Shown here: positions 9,151-17,262 of the stretch, piece after piece | Numbering within the stretch: position 1 is the first letter of the stretch | How the letters are laid out: every line of letters starts with the position of its first letter | Source: Terriglobia bacterium | Lineage (GTDB): Bacteria > Acidobacteriota > Terriglobia > Acidiferrales > UBA7541 | Assembly (NCBI GenBank): GCA_020073375.1 | Contig: JAIQFG010000011.1 | Span: 1 to 64,000 of the forward strand | DNA length: 64,000 nt | Direction of reading: 5' to 3' | Translations under genes and position numbers: made by a program | Notes under the pieces: model-generated | Told to the model about the DNA's origin: nothing | The model's input: the letters and a program-made list of their open reading frames with translations, nothing else | The model's database searches: none

Positions 9151-9576
9151 CTATATTTCCCTTAGGGGATTTACCACCCGAATCGATCCATAACTCTGCC
9201 CATCGGCCAGATCCTCGGAATAGAGAATCGCAGCGCCGGAACTTTCCGCCGCCTGTACGATCAACGCATCCCAAAACGAAATCTTATAGCGCAACTCGAT
9301 CGCCAGGGCTTCCACAACGGATTCCGCCGTATTCACGACGATATCCCACATCATGTAATCCTCGATTAGCCGTCGCAATTCCTCAGTCGATAAGAGGCGC
9401 GGCGGCTTGCGGCGCAGGCTGACGCAAAGTTCCTGCAGAACCTGCGTGCTAATTACGCCGCCTTCCGATCTCCAAAGTCCATCGATCAGCGCGCGTGCCC
9501 GTTCGTGCTTCGTCCCCGCGGTGCGGTCATGCGCGTACACCAGAATGTTGGTGTCGACGAAGGCTTTATCGCTCAT
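9151..9576 (-). CDS. PIN-domain ribonuclease toxin (VapC-like)
   Basis: Predicted Mg-dependent endoribonuclease toxin, 141 aa from the ATG at 9576. The PIN acidic residues are visible: Asp in FVDTNILVYAHD, Glu in TQVLQELCVS, Asp in SFWDALIVQAA and Asp in ILYSEDL. The frame remains open to 9618, but that start would overlap the antitoxin further and add residues with no PIN similarity. It overlaps the antitoxin gene by 11 nt (toxin second), the usual order of VapBC pairs. Cellular RNA target unknown. Confidence 0.87.
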   Translation of the reverse strand: MSDKAFVDTNILVYAHDRTAGTKHERARALIDGLWRSEGGVISTQVLQELCVSLRRKPPRLLSTEELRRLIEDYMMWDIVVNTAESVVEALAIELRYKISFWDALIVQAAESSGAAILYSEDLADGQSYGSIRVVNPLREI

Positions 9577-9799
9577 GAAGTTCGTCCCGCGAGGCAGGGG
9601 GCGTCCAGCCCAGGTCAAAGCCCTTGTTCAGGCGGGCCAGCGCGCGCCTTCGCGCGCGGTCGTAGCGCTTCCTGTCGCGCACGACCTCTTCGAGTTTTTC
9701 CGAGAGCAAGCCGCTGATGGATTTGTCTTGCTCGGCAGCCAGGATGCGGATTTCGCGCAGGATTTTGGAGTCGAGCTTCAGGGTGATGTTGGTTTTCAT
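9566..9799 (-). CDS. Ribbon-helix-helix antitoxin of the PIN toxin (VapB-like)
   Basis: A 77-aa protein starting MKTNITLKLDSKILREIRILAAEQDKS: a beta strand plus two helices as in RHH/Arc-MetJ DNA-binding antitoxins, then a charged C-terminal region that would wrap the toxin. The ATG at 9799 was chosen because it begins the RHH strand; an in-frame start at 9826 lies inside the palindromic operator. It is upstream of and overlaps vapC. It is probably autoregulated through the palindrome at 9804-9840. Confidence 0.82.
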   Translation of the reverse strand: MKTNITLKLDSKILREIRILAAEQDKSISGLLSEKLEEVVRDRKRYDRARRRALARLNKGFDLGWTPPASRDELHER

Positions 9800-9803
9800 G
9801 GCT

Positions 9804-9840
9804 GAGCACATAAATACGTGCTGCACGATTATGCGTGCTC
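9804..9840 (-). promoter_or_regulatory. Palindromic operator upstream of vapBC-like genes
   Basis: A 37-bp imperfect palindrome runs from GAGCACAT to GCGTGCTC, with a central CGTGC/TGCACG. It ends 4 nt before the antitoxin ATG on the minus strand. Position and symmetry fit the binding site of an RHH antitoxin-toxin complex. This is an inference from position and symmetry. Confidence 0.5.
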
Positions 9841-9958
9841 TTAAGATGGCATGTCAAGCACTCCGGGTTGCCCCGACCCACAACGCCGCCCGGCGAGCTA
9901 TAATCATTCATGCTGCTGCAACGTGCTGATTCTGTACGTGGTTAAACCACGTTAAGAA

Positions 9959-10066
9959 TCACCCGTTTGCGCCGCACCACGGCCTTGTTGACGAGAGCTT
10001 GCCGCCCGGGGCCAGCAGCGCGGCTCCCCCGGTCAACACAAACTTCGAAAAATCTCGTCGATTCAT
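9959..10066 (-). pseudogene. Orphan Tat signal peptide, truncated gene remnant
   Basis: A 35-codon frame begins MNRRDFSKF and continues VLTGGAALLAPGG, then stops. The twin-arginine motif (RRDFSKF), hydrophobic core and Ala-containing end are those of a Tat signal peptide, and GAAGAGAAGG precedes the ATG on the minus strand. No mature domain follows: after the stop there are only about 160 bases before the vapBC-like genes. It is most simply the surviving 5' end of a deleted Tat-exported enzyme, possibly a partner of the cytochrome genes that start 260 bp away in the other direction. Confidence 0.5.
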
Positions 10067-10327
10067 GATCTGGCTACCTTCTCTTCTGGATTGGGTTGAT
10101 TGTCGCGGCTCGCCCGTCGCCTGCGCCAACGGCCCTAGCGTAATCTACCGGGTTTCACGGATCAATCTCAGATGCCAAGGAAACATACCTCACCAAGTTC
10201 GCAAGAAATGGAATATCTGCCAGTGATTCCGTGAAACATTGGGATTGAATTGGGTATATAGGTGTGCGACGATTTGACCCAGTTGGTGTATCAATTCCGC
10301 ATGGATCGACTTCTTCGAGGGGCAGCA

Positions 10328-10738
10328 ATGAGAATCGGGGCGCTGGTCTTGATCTGCTCGCTTGCCGCGTTTCCGCTGCAGGTTCGCGCTCAACAGGCCA
10401 AGACCGAATCACCCGCCGCAGCCGCAACGTCTCCCGCACCGCTAAATGATGCGCAGGTACTCGGCCGCCGTTTGTTTCAGCAACGGTGCGCGATCTGCCA
10501 CACCGAATCGACTCCCGGGGCGAACCGGTACGGCCCGGTTCTATATAAGGAACTGATCGCGGGTAACGAAGACACCATGCGCGAATTCATTTCCAACGGA
10601 TCCAAGGGGAAAATGCCCGGTTTCAAATATGGGCTGGAAACCCGGGAAATCGACGCCATTGTTGAATATTTGAAGACATTATCGCGCCCCGCAAAGCGCA
10701 ACCAGGGGGCCCCGGGCGATGTCAACGTGATGGATTAG
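10328..10738 (+). CDS. Small periplasmic monohaem c-type cytochrome
   Basis: A 136-aa exported electron-transfer protein. A signal peptide is followed by an Ala/Pro-rich linker (about 24-40) and a class I cytochrome c domain with the haem motif CAICH (Cys54, Cys57, His58) and a probable axial Met in GKMPGFKY (Met96). The ATG at 10328 has CGAGGGG upstream; the frame extends further back without a signal-like start. It is followed 38 nt later by a large protein that also has a CxxCH motif, so the two probably form one electron-transfer unit. Confidence 0.87.
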   Translation: MRIGALVLICSLAAFPLQVRAQQAKTESPAAAATSPAPLNDAQVLGRRLFQQRCAICHTESTPGANRYGPVLYKELIAGNEDTMREFISNGSKGKMPGFKYGLETREIDAIVEYLKTLSRPAKRNQGAPGDVNVMD

Positions 10739-10776
10739 ATCTTCAACGGATGGAATCGGAACGAGCAGGAGGAGCC

Positions 10777-12675
10777 ATGAAATTCTCGCGTGCGATATCG
10801 TGCCTGGCGGCGACGGCAGTTGGTCTGGCGGCACTGGCCATTGCGCCATTTGCCGCGCACGGGATTCACGCGGCTCCCGGCGGCGCACTGCTTGCCGGCA
10901 CGATCCAAACCGCGTCCGGCGAGAACCTGGGCGGCGTGACGGTCTCGGCCAAGATGGCCGGGCGGAATATCACCACCACGGTTTTTACCGACGAACAGGG
11001 GAATTACTATTTTCCCGCCATGGATACGGGCATATACCAGGTCTGGGCCCAGGCCGACACGTTTCAAACCTCTCGCGCCGATGTCGATCTTACCGGCGCG
11101 CGGCGCCAGAATTTCACACTGAAGCCGCTGCAGGATTTCGAGCGCCAGTTGACTGGAGACCAGATCCTGGCGTCCTTGCCCGAGGCCACGCCCGAAGACC
11201 GCCGCATGAAGCGGCTGTTTCGCAACACCTGCACCAGTTGCCACCAGCCCAATTACATATTGCAGAACCGCTTCGACGCCGACGGCTGGATCGCGATCAT
11301 GAACGCCATGCGCGATTTCACTGTCACCGGGAACTATAACGGCGAGGACTCACCGCCGCAGCCGATCATCGAATATTTCAAGCCGGAACTGGCCGCGTAT
11401 CTGGCCAAAGTCCGCGGCCCGGGCCCCAGCACAATGAATTTCAAGGTGCGCCCGCGCCCCTCGGGCGAAGCCGCGCGCGTGGTGTTCACCGAATATGACG
11501 TTCCGCTGGACCAGACCATCGGCTACGACACCCAATATCCCACCAACAATGGAAGCGACTGGTCGCTCGGCACGCCCTCGGCGCTCAATGGCGCCCACGG
11601 CGTGCACGATGCGCAGGCCGATTTCAACGGAAATATCTGGTACTCGAATAACGTATCCAGCCGCGCGATTTCCGTCGGCAGAATCGATGCCAAAACCGGC
11701 GAAGTCCGCTACGTCAAAGTTCCCGACGCGCGCGGCAGCGCCGCCGTGGGGCACGGAATTGTCCGCGACGCTCAGGGAATTCTCTGGTTCAACATCAACA
11801 TGAACGGCACGGCGCCAAATGCGCTCGGCCGGCTCGACCCGGTCACCGAAAAAGTGGAAGTGTTCACCACGCCCAAGGGCATGACTCCCCCGACGCAGGT
11901 CGCCACCAGCCTCGATGTCGACGGCAAGGGAAAAGTCTGGGTGACGTCCGGAATCGGGGCGCTGCGTTTCGATCCCGAGACGCGCCAGTTCACCGAATTC
12001 AAGTCCAAGTCCTACACGACTCCCGATGGCGACGGCATGACCTACGGACTCACCGGCGATAGCCAGGGCAACGGCTGGTGGGGCGAGATGAACGTGGACA
12101 TCGTGGGCCACAGCGACATCGAAACCGGCAAGTCCATGGAGGTCAGGCTACCTCCGGTGCCGGGACAAAAAGAAATGTACACGCCCGAACAGCAAAAAGT
12201 TTTTTCCATGAGCGGCTCCACGTTTGACGCCGGAGTTCCCTGGAGCGAAGGCCCTCGCCGCATGGGCGCGGATAAGGCCGGCGACACCGTGTGGGTTTGC
12301 GACTGGTGGGGCGGCAACCTTGCCAGGATCGACATTCGCACGGAAAAAGCCACGATCGTGCCTTTGCCGCACCCAGAATCGCAACAGCCCTATCAGGCCC
12401 AGGTCGACAGCCATCACAACGTCTGGACCAATTTGATGAACGCCGATGAAGTGATGCGCTTCGATCCCGCGACGTCGAAATGGACCGAATTCCAGTTTCC
12501 GACGCTCGGCGCGGAGGCGCGTTATTTCTCGATCCTGGAGCGTAACGGATCGATGCAGGTGATCGTGCCGTATTCCCGGACGCGCAAAGTCGCGCGCATG
12601 ACGTTCCGCTCCCCGGCAGAATTGCAGTCACTGAAAAAGCAGGCCGAGGAGCGGCAACAGGCCCGCGCCCAATAA
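10777..12675 (+). CDS. Secreted haem-binding protein with carboxypeptidase-regulatory-like and Vgb-like propeller domains
   Basis: A 632-aa exported protein. After the signal peptide (about 1-33) there is a carboxypeptidase-regulatory-like beta sandwich (38-115; GTIQTASGENLGGVTVSA). A cytochrome-like segment follows with the haem motif CTSCH (152-156). The remainder is a repeated beta-propeller resembling streptogramin/virginiamycin B lyases (blades such as NIWYSNN, ILWFNIN, GKVWVTS, HNVWTNL). A strong CAGGAGGA site precedes the ATG at 10777. It follows a c-type cytochrome in the same direction. Oxidation of an organic substrate with electron transfer to the cytochrome is a reasonable guess, but substrate and activity are unknown. 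Confidence 0.75.
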   Translation: MKFSRAISCLAATAVGLAALAIAPFAAHGIHAAPGGALLAGTIQTASGENLGGVTVSAKMAGRNITTTVFTDEQGNYYFPAMDTGIYQVWAQADTFQTSRADVDLTGARRQNFTLKPLQDFERQLTGDQILASLPEATPEDRRMKRLFRNTCTSCHQPNYILQNRFDADGWIAIMNAMRDFTVTGNYNGEDSPPQPIIEYFKPELAAYLAKVRGPGPSTMNFKVRPRPSGEAARVVFTEYDVPLDQTIGYDTQYPTNNGSDWSLGTPSALNGAHGVHDAQADFNGNIWYSNNVSSRAISVGRIDAKTGEVRYVKVPDARGSAAVGHGIVRDAQGILWFNINMNGTAPNALGRLDPVTEKVEVFTTPKGMTPPTQVATSLDVDGKGKVWVTSGIGALRFDPETRQFTEFKSKSYTTPDGDGMTYGLTGDSQGNGWWGEMNVDIVGHSDIETGKSMEVRLPPVPGQKEMYTPEQQKVFSMSGSTFDAGVPWSEGPRRMGADKAGDTVWVCDWWGGNLARIDIRTEKATIVPLPHPESQQPYQAQVDSHHNVWTNLMNADEVMRFDPATSKWTEFQFPTLGAEARYFSILERNGSMQVIVPYSRTRKVARMTFRSPAELQSLKKQAEERQQARAQ

Positions 12676-12784
12676 CGCGGCGCCAACCCCCATCGGCACT
12701 GCTCCCACGAATCCAAAATAACCTGCCGCCAGTGCGTCGCACGTTGAGGCGGAGCGCGAGCGGCTATGTTACGATTCCAAATCT

Positions 12785-13861
12785 ATGCAAACTGGGATCA
12801 TCGGACTTCCGCAGGTAGGGAAAACAACTCTGTTCAAAATCTTGACGCGCGCGAAACTGGATGAAAAGTCGGCGCGCGCGGCGACGCACGTCGGCGTGGC
12901 GCGCGTGCCGGAACCGCGCCTGGAACAACTGGCCAAGCTCTACAATCCGAAAAAAATCACCTACGCCACGGTGGAATACGTGGACGTGGGCGGCATGATA
13001 AAGGACCGCTCGAAGGATTCGGCCGTTCTGGCCCCGCTGCGCGAGGTCGATGCGCTGGCGCACGTCCTGCGCGTGTTTGACGATCCCGCGGTGCCGCATT
13101 CCGCCGGATCGATTGACCCGCTGCGCGATGCCGAGGTCCTCGATCTCGAATTGATGCTTTCCGATCTCGACCAGATCACGCGGCGCATCGAACGCGTGGA
13201 AAAGGACCTGAAGAAAAAGAAAGAACCAATTCTTGAACAGGAACTCGTGCTGTTGAACCGATGTAAGACGGCCATCGAATCGGAAAAGCCCCTGCGTGAG
13301 CTGGAATTTAATCCCGACGAACGCAAAACGATATTCGGCTACAAATTTCTGTCGCAGCGGCCGATGCTGTACGTTTTGAATCTGGGCGACAACGAAGTCG
13401 CCGAGCTGGATACTGCCGTGCAGCGCCACAATCTGGCGAAGCTCGAAGGGCGTCCGAACACCGCGATCGTTTCCATCTGCGGGCGCATCGAAGCCGAGCT
13501 TGCTGAACTCGAGCCGGCCGAAGCCGCCGAAATGCTCGCGGCCTACGGCCTGAAATCTTCCGGCCTCGACCGCCTGATTCAAGCCACCTATCAACTGATG
13601 GGCTTGACTTCCTTTTTCACCGCGGGCGAGCCCGAAGTGCGCGCCTGGACCATCAAGCGCGGCATGAACGCGCAAAAAGCAGCCGGAGCCATCCACTCGG
13701 ATATCGAGCGCGGATTCATCCGCGCCGAAGTGGTGCGCTGCGAAGACCTGCTCGCGGCGGGCAGCCTTCCGGCCGCGCGCGAAAAGGCGCAGGTGCGCCT
13801 GGAAGGCAAGGAATACATCGTCCAGGAAGGCGACGTCATTTTGTTTCGCCACAGCGGATAA
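12785..13861 (+). CDS. ychF: Redox-responsive ATPase/GTPase YchF
   Basis: An Obg-family P-loop NTPase that binds ribosomes and responds to oxidative stress; the family prefers ATP. The 358-aa protein has the Walker A motif GLPQVGKTT (7-15), switch region YVDVGGM, a coiled-coil insertion rich in KKKK near 140, and a C-terminal TGS domain ending with HSDIERGFIRAEV and a final acidic-aromatic region. Full length for the family. The short 5' region lacks a clear ribosome-binding site, but the ATG starts the conserved N-terminal strand. Confidence 0.95.
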   Translation: MQTGIIGLPQVGKTTLFKILTRAKLDEKSARAATHVGVARVPEPRLEQLAKLYNPKKITYATVEYVDVGGMIKDRSKDSAVLAPLREVDALAHVLRVFDDPAVPHSAGSIDPLRDAEVLDLELMLSDLDQITRRIERVEKDLKKKKEPILEQELVLLNRCKTAIESEKPLRELEFNPDERKTIFGYKFLSQRPMLYVLNLGDNEVAELDTAVQRHNLAKLEGRPNTAIVSICGRIEAELAELEPAEAAEMLAAYGLKSSGLDRLIQATYQLMGLTSFFTAGEPEVRAWTIKRGMNAQKAAGAIHSDIERGFIRAEVVRCEDLLAAGSLPAAREKAQVRLEGKEYIVQEGDVILFRHSG

Positions 13862-13940
13862 CGGCCACGCATTTCTTCACGACCGATCGCTTTGGGGAGA
13901 AGCGCAAACTCTGAATTTGACCGCGGAACAAGCGCTTTTC

Positions 13941-14014
13941 GTAACGCCGGCGTCTCGCCGGCTTTTTTCGGTGCCCGCTCCCGTGCGAAACTGCCGGCGA
14001 GACGCCGGCGCTAC
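13941..14014. repeat. Inverted pair of GTAG/GTAA palindromes (REPIN-like)
   Basis: GCCGGCGTCTCGCCGGC at 13946-13962 is repeated as its exact reverse complement at 13993-14009, 30 bp apart. The outer ends are GTAAC and GCTAC, so the pair has the head-out symmetry expected of two REP units facing each other. It lies between ychF and the ZIP transporter gene. Confidence 0.8.
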
Positions 14015-14087
14015 AAATCACGAACACGCGGCCTCATTTCGTGGAGTCGATTTTCGGAGCCGATCCTGACATGTGGAACGCAGCCTC

Positions 14088-14846
14088 ATGACTCTCGCCA
14101 ATTCCATCCCCGTGCCTGCTTCGCGCATGCTGCTGGCCCTGGTTCTGGGGCTGACGGCCGCGGCGGCGAACATTCTCGGCGGGCTCTTCATCCTGCACCG
14201 CGAATGGTCGCGCCAATATCTGAAATATTTTCTCGCGCTGGGCGCGGGCTTCATGCTGGCAGCGTCCATCCTGGAAATTCTTCCAGAATCGGTGGACCTT
14301 TCCGGCCAGCGCGCTTACATCCTTGCGCTGATCGGTTATTTCATCGTTCATTTTTTCGAGCACACGCTCGCGCCTCATTTTCATTTTGGCGAGGAAACGC
14401 ACCACGAGCATTTCATCGCGGATCACGCTGGAATGTCCGCGCTGCTGGGCCTTTCGATTCACACGTTTTTTGACGGCGTGGCCATCGCCTCGGGCTTTTT
14501 GGTTTCCGGATGGCTCGGCGGGATCATTTTTCTGGCCATCGCGCTGCACAAAATTCCCGAGGGTTTTACCGTGGCCTCCCTGATGCTCGCCAGCGGGCAG
14601 AGCCGCCGCACGGCGCTGCTGGCGTCCATCTGGCTTGGGGCCGCAACCGTCGCCGGCATCCTCTTGATGGGCCTATTGCATTCGCAAGTCGCTTACGCGC
14701 TGCCCATCTCGGCGGGCGTGACTTTATATGTGGCCGCCACGGACCTGGTCCCCGAGATTAACCGCGAGCCCGACGCCCGCATGGCTCTGCTGGTATTTTC
14801 GGGTGTCGCGCTGATGCTCGTGCTGGAAAAGATGTTCCATGGATGA
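14088..14846 (+). CDS. ZIP-family divalent metal transporter
   Basis: An inner-membrane permease of about 252 aa with eight predicted membrane segments, likely importing zinc or a related metal into the cytosol. The metal-path motifs are HTFFDGVAIASG in the fourth segment and ALHKIPEG in the fifth. The loop between segments three and four is His-rich (HFHFGEETHHEH), as usual for the family. The frame is open from a GTG at 14073; the ATG at 14088 was chosen, and neither has a clear ribosome-binding site. Metal specificity cannot be read directly. Confidence 0.88.
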   Translation: MTLANSIPVPASRMLLALVLGLTAAAANILGGLFILHREWSRQYLKYFLALGAGFMLAASILEILPESVDLSGQRAYILALIGYFIVHFFEHTLAPHFHFGEETHHEHFIADHAGMSALLGLSIHTFFDGVAIASGFLVSGWLGGIIFLAIALHKIPEGFTVASLMLASGQSRRTALLASIWLGAATVAGILLMGLLHSQVAYALPISAGVTLYVAATDLVPEINREPDARMALLVFSGVALMLVLEKMFHG

Positions 14847-15018
14847 CGCCCCGAAGGCCGGATCGAAACGGCTTATCTCCTTTATATTCAGTTAATCCGC
14901 AGGGCACGGCGCCTTTTGATCCCTCTTGGCTTTTAGCCGGATTCATATACAATCCGCCTGAGTAATCCTTCGCAACTTGGTTCGGGCCGGCAATCACTTA
15001 TTTCCGCAACTTTTATAT

Positions 15019-15639
15019 ATGAAACGGGTTAGACAAGATGTGGAGGCTATGGCCAGGACCGACGTCCAACTGATGCTGGACGTGAAAGCCGGGGACGATC
15101 AGTCCTTTGAGCTTTTGCTCCGCAGGTACAGGACTCCCCTGGTCAATTTCCTTTACCGCATGGTCCGCGATCCCGGAGTCGCGGAAGAGCTGGCCCAGGA
15201 AGTGTTTCTCCGCGTTTACCGCGCCCGCAAGGAGTACGCTCCCAGCGCGAAGTTCACCACCTGGATGTTCCGCATCGCCACCAACCTGGCGCTGAATTCG
15301 GTGCGCGACAATCGCCACCGCCAGATGGAAATTTCCATGGACCATTCCGTGAATCCGGGCGACGACGATCCTCCGGCGATGCAGGTGGCCGACGGCGCGC
15401 CCACCATCGAGCAGGAAATGGTGGCGCGCACGCGGGCGGAAATGATTCTGAAAGCCGTGCACGCGCTGCCGGAAAAGCAGCGCGCCGCGGTCTTGCTGCA
15501 CAAATATCAGGAACTGGATTACGATGAGATTGCGCGGATTCTGGAGTGCTCGGAGAGCGCGCTGAAATCGCTCTTGTTCCGCGCCTATGAAACGCTTCGC
15601 GCGGAGCTGGCTCCGCTGGTGAATTCGGTTAGAGCTTAA
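15019..15639 (+). CDS. ECF-type RNA polymerase sigma factor
   Basis: A 206-aa sigma-70 family factor. Region 2 includes FELLLRRYRTPLVNFLYRM and EELAQEVFLRVYRAR with the FTTWMFRIATNLALN core-binding helix. Region 4 includes LPEKQRAAVLLHKYQELDYDEIARILECSE with the helix-turn-helix and SALKSLLFRA. Candidate starts are 14977, 15019 and 15049; 15019 is a compromise, since the GGAGG before 15049 is only 2 nt from that ATG. It is followed by a gene for a zinc-finger anti-sigma factor and a DUF3106 gene, a typical cell-envelope stress operon. Confidence 0.9.
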   Translation: MKRVRQDVEAMARTDVQLMLDVKAGDDQSFELLLRRYRTPLVNFLYRMVRDPGVAEELAQEVFLRVYRARKEYAPSAKFTTWMFRIATNLALNSVRDNRHRQMEISMDHSVNPGDDDPPAMQVADGAPTIEQEMVARTRAEMILKAVHALPEKQRAAVLLHKYQELDYDEIARILECSESALKSLLFRAYETLRAELAPLVNSVRA

Positions 15640-15640
15640 C

Positions 15641-15666
15641 GGGTGTGGGCTGTACTTACAGTCCGC
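15641..15666 (+). repeat. Copy of the 26-bp GGGCTC palindrome (family B), diverged
   Basis: Begins GGGTGTGGGCTG, has the TACTT centre and ends CAGTCCGC. It is located immediately after the sigma factor stop. Compared with the copy at 49141-49166, one arm carries two changes, which leave only part of the stem pairing intact. Confidence 0.6.
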
Positions 15667-15696
15667 GTGGAAATTGGTTATGGAAGTGAGGACCCT

Positions 15697-16227
15697 ATGA
15701 GCAGCACGCAAACATGCTCGGGAATGGAAAATAAATTAATCGCCTATCTGGACGGACGCGCCAAGCCCGCCGAACGCCGCGCCGTTGAAGAACATCTCGC
15801 GGCCTGCGCCGATTGCCGCCTGCGCGCCGAGGATTTTCGCGCGCTCTGGAGCGTGATGGAAGACCTTCCGGTGCTTTCACCATCCCCCGCGTTCGATGCG
15901 GCGCTGCGCACGAAGATTGCCAAGGAACCGGCGCTCCGCGGATTCTGGCAATGGCTGCCTTCGCCCCGGCTGGCGTTTGCCGTTACCGCGCTGGTGGTCA
16001 TGTCGGTGTGGCTCTCCTCCATGCCGCGCATCGCCGGCGGCCGAAACAAGATGGAGGCCAGGATAGAGGCCAAGGCAACCCAGGTGACGGCCGAAGCCGA
16101 TTACCGCATGATCCGCGACTTACCGGTGCTGGAAAATTACGACGTGCTTTCCAAGTTTGACGCGCTTTCCGAGCTCTCGGATTCTCCGGTTGGCGTGACG
16201 AAAGTAGGGGCCGGGCAAGCTCAGTAA
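15697..16227 (+). CDS. Anti-sigma factor, zinc-finger (zf-HC2) membrane protein
   Basis: Holds the preceding ECF sigma factor inactive at the membrane until a signal is sensed. The 176-aa protein has the zinc motif HLAACADC (His33, Cys37, Cys40) in a small helical N-terminal domain, a single membrane segment around 91-108 and a short periplasmic C-terminal part. The ATG at 15697 has GTGAGG upstream. Its stop overlaps the start of the next gene (TAATG). The signal sensed is unknown. Confidence 0.87.
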   Translation: MSSTQTCSGMENKLIAYLDGRAKPAERRAVEEHLAACADCRLRAEDFRALWSVMEDLPVLSPSPAFDAALRTKIAKEPALRGFWQWLPSPRLAFAVTALVVMSVWLSSMPRIAGGRNKMEARIEAKATQVTAEADYRMIRDLPVLENYDVLSKFDALSELSDSPVGVTKVGAGQAQ

Positions 16228-16850
16228 TGACGAAGCGATTCCAATTCGGCGCCGTGCTCGCCGCCTGGCTTGCGGTCGGTTTGGCTTGCGGTTCTGCTTC
16301 CGCACAGACGCCGCTGCAGCGGCGCCGCGCCGCGCGCCAGCAACGCCGCCAGGAGGTGTTGCCGCCGAATGGCCCGAACGGCCTTCGACCCGCTCCCAAC
16401 GTGGACAATCTTCCGCCCAAAGCCATCGAGCGCCTGCAGGACCTGCCACCGAACCGGCAGGAACAATTTCTGCGCAATAACCAGCGGTTCCAGAATCTCC
16501 CGCCCGAACAACAGGCGCAGATCCGGGATCGCCTGCAGGCCTGGAACCGCCTGACTCCCCAGCAGCAGCAGGACCTGCGTGAGCGCCAGCACGTCTGGGA
16601 GCAGATGACTCCCAACCAGCGCCAATACGTTCGCCAGACGCTTCTGCCGCGCTGGCAGCAACTGCCGCCGGTGCGCCGCCAGGCGATCATGCAGCGCCTG
16701 CACTCGCTGCGCGACATGAGCGAAACCGACCGCCAGGCGAAATTAAACGATCCCGCGTTTCTCGAGGGCCTCAATGCCGAGGACCGCGAGACGCTCACTC
16801 AACTCGCGCACCTGCATGTTGGAATGGCTTCGGATTCGCCAGGGATGTAA
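16227..16850 (+). CDS. DUF3106 exported protein, Gln/Arg/Pro-rich
   Basis: A 207-aa protein with a signal peptide ending near ASA (about residue 26), followed by repeated helix units built on LPP-x-x-x-x-x-Q (for example LPPKAIERLQDLPPNRQEQF, LPPEQQAQI, LTPQQQQDL, MTPNQRQYV). This periodic pattern is the DUF3106 signature. It is probably periplasmic. The start overlaps the anti-sigma stop, so it belongs to the same operon. Acting as a periplasmic sensor or regulator of the anti-sigma factor, by loose analogy with RseB/CpxP-like partners, is speculation. Confidence 0.8.
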   Translation: MTKRFQFGAVLAAWLAVGLACGSASAQTPLQRRRAARQQRRQEVLPPNGPNGLRPAPNVDNLPPKAIERLQDLPPNRQEQFLRNNQRFQNLPPEQQAQIRDRLQAWNRLTPQQQQDLRERQHVWEQMTPNQRQYVRQTLLPRWQQLPPVRRQAIMQRLHSLRDMSETDRQAKLNDPAFLEGLNAEDRETLTQLAHLHVGMASDSPGM

Positions 16851-16926
16851 GTTCTTTCACGCCTCTCGCCGCGTCATCGGCCACTGAAGAATTAAGATCC
16901 CACGGCAATATTCAGGCAATTCCATT

Positions 16927-17262
16927 TCAAACCGCGGCGTGGTTCCATGCTCCCGAGCGGATGCTCACCACCTCTTCGACCGGAGTAACGAAAATCTTGC
17001 CGTCGCCCGCCTTTCCGGTGCGCGCTCCCGCGATGATGGCGTCGATGATTTCCGGTGCGCGCTTGTCCTCCGCAAGAATCATCAACGAAATCCTCGGCAG
17101 AAATTCCACCACATATTCCGCGCCGCGATAAAATTCGCGGGCTTTCTCGCGGCCCATCCCGGAGAGTTCGGCGACAGTCATGCCCTCGACTCCGATTTCG
17201 GCCAGGCGGCCCTTTACTTTTTCCAGGCAATTCGGCTTGATGATTGCCTCGATCCGTTTCAT
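16927..17262 (-). CDS. PII-like nitrogen regulatory protein (GlnB/GlnK family)
   Basis: A small trimeric signal protein of 111 aa, with AGGAGGACGCAG before the ATG at 17262. It keeps the N-terminal MKRIEAIIKP, the T-loop end FYRGAEYVVEFLP (with the Tyr uridylylated in GlnB), and the B-loop TGKAGDGKIFV that binds nucleotide. Compared with E. coli GlnB the ATP/2-oxoglutarate site is altered: Gln39 is Glu (GREK), Lys58 is Arg (FLPR), and the T-loop is one residue shorter. No amtB or glnA adjoins it. It is transcribed away from the dcw cluster. Confidence 0.87.
   Translation of the reverse strand: MKRIEAIIKPNCLEKVKGRLAEIGVEGMTVAELSGMGREKAREFYRGAEYVVEFLPRISLMILAEDKRAPEIIDAIIAGARTGKAGDGKIFVTPVEEVVSIRSGAWNHAAV

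Noticed and set aside
14915-14951. TTGATC and TATACA before the sigma factor gene as a promoter
   Set aside because: The spacing of about 25 bp is too long for a standard sigma-70 promoter.
14977-15018. Upstream start for the ECF sigma factor at 14977
   Set aside because: The extra 14 residues are unlike sigma factor N-termini; 15019 or 15049 fits better.
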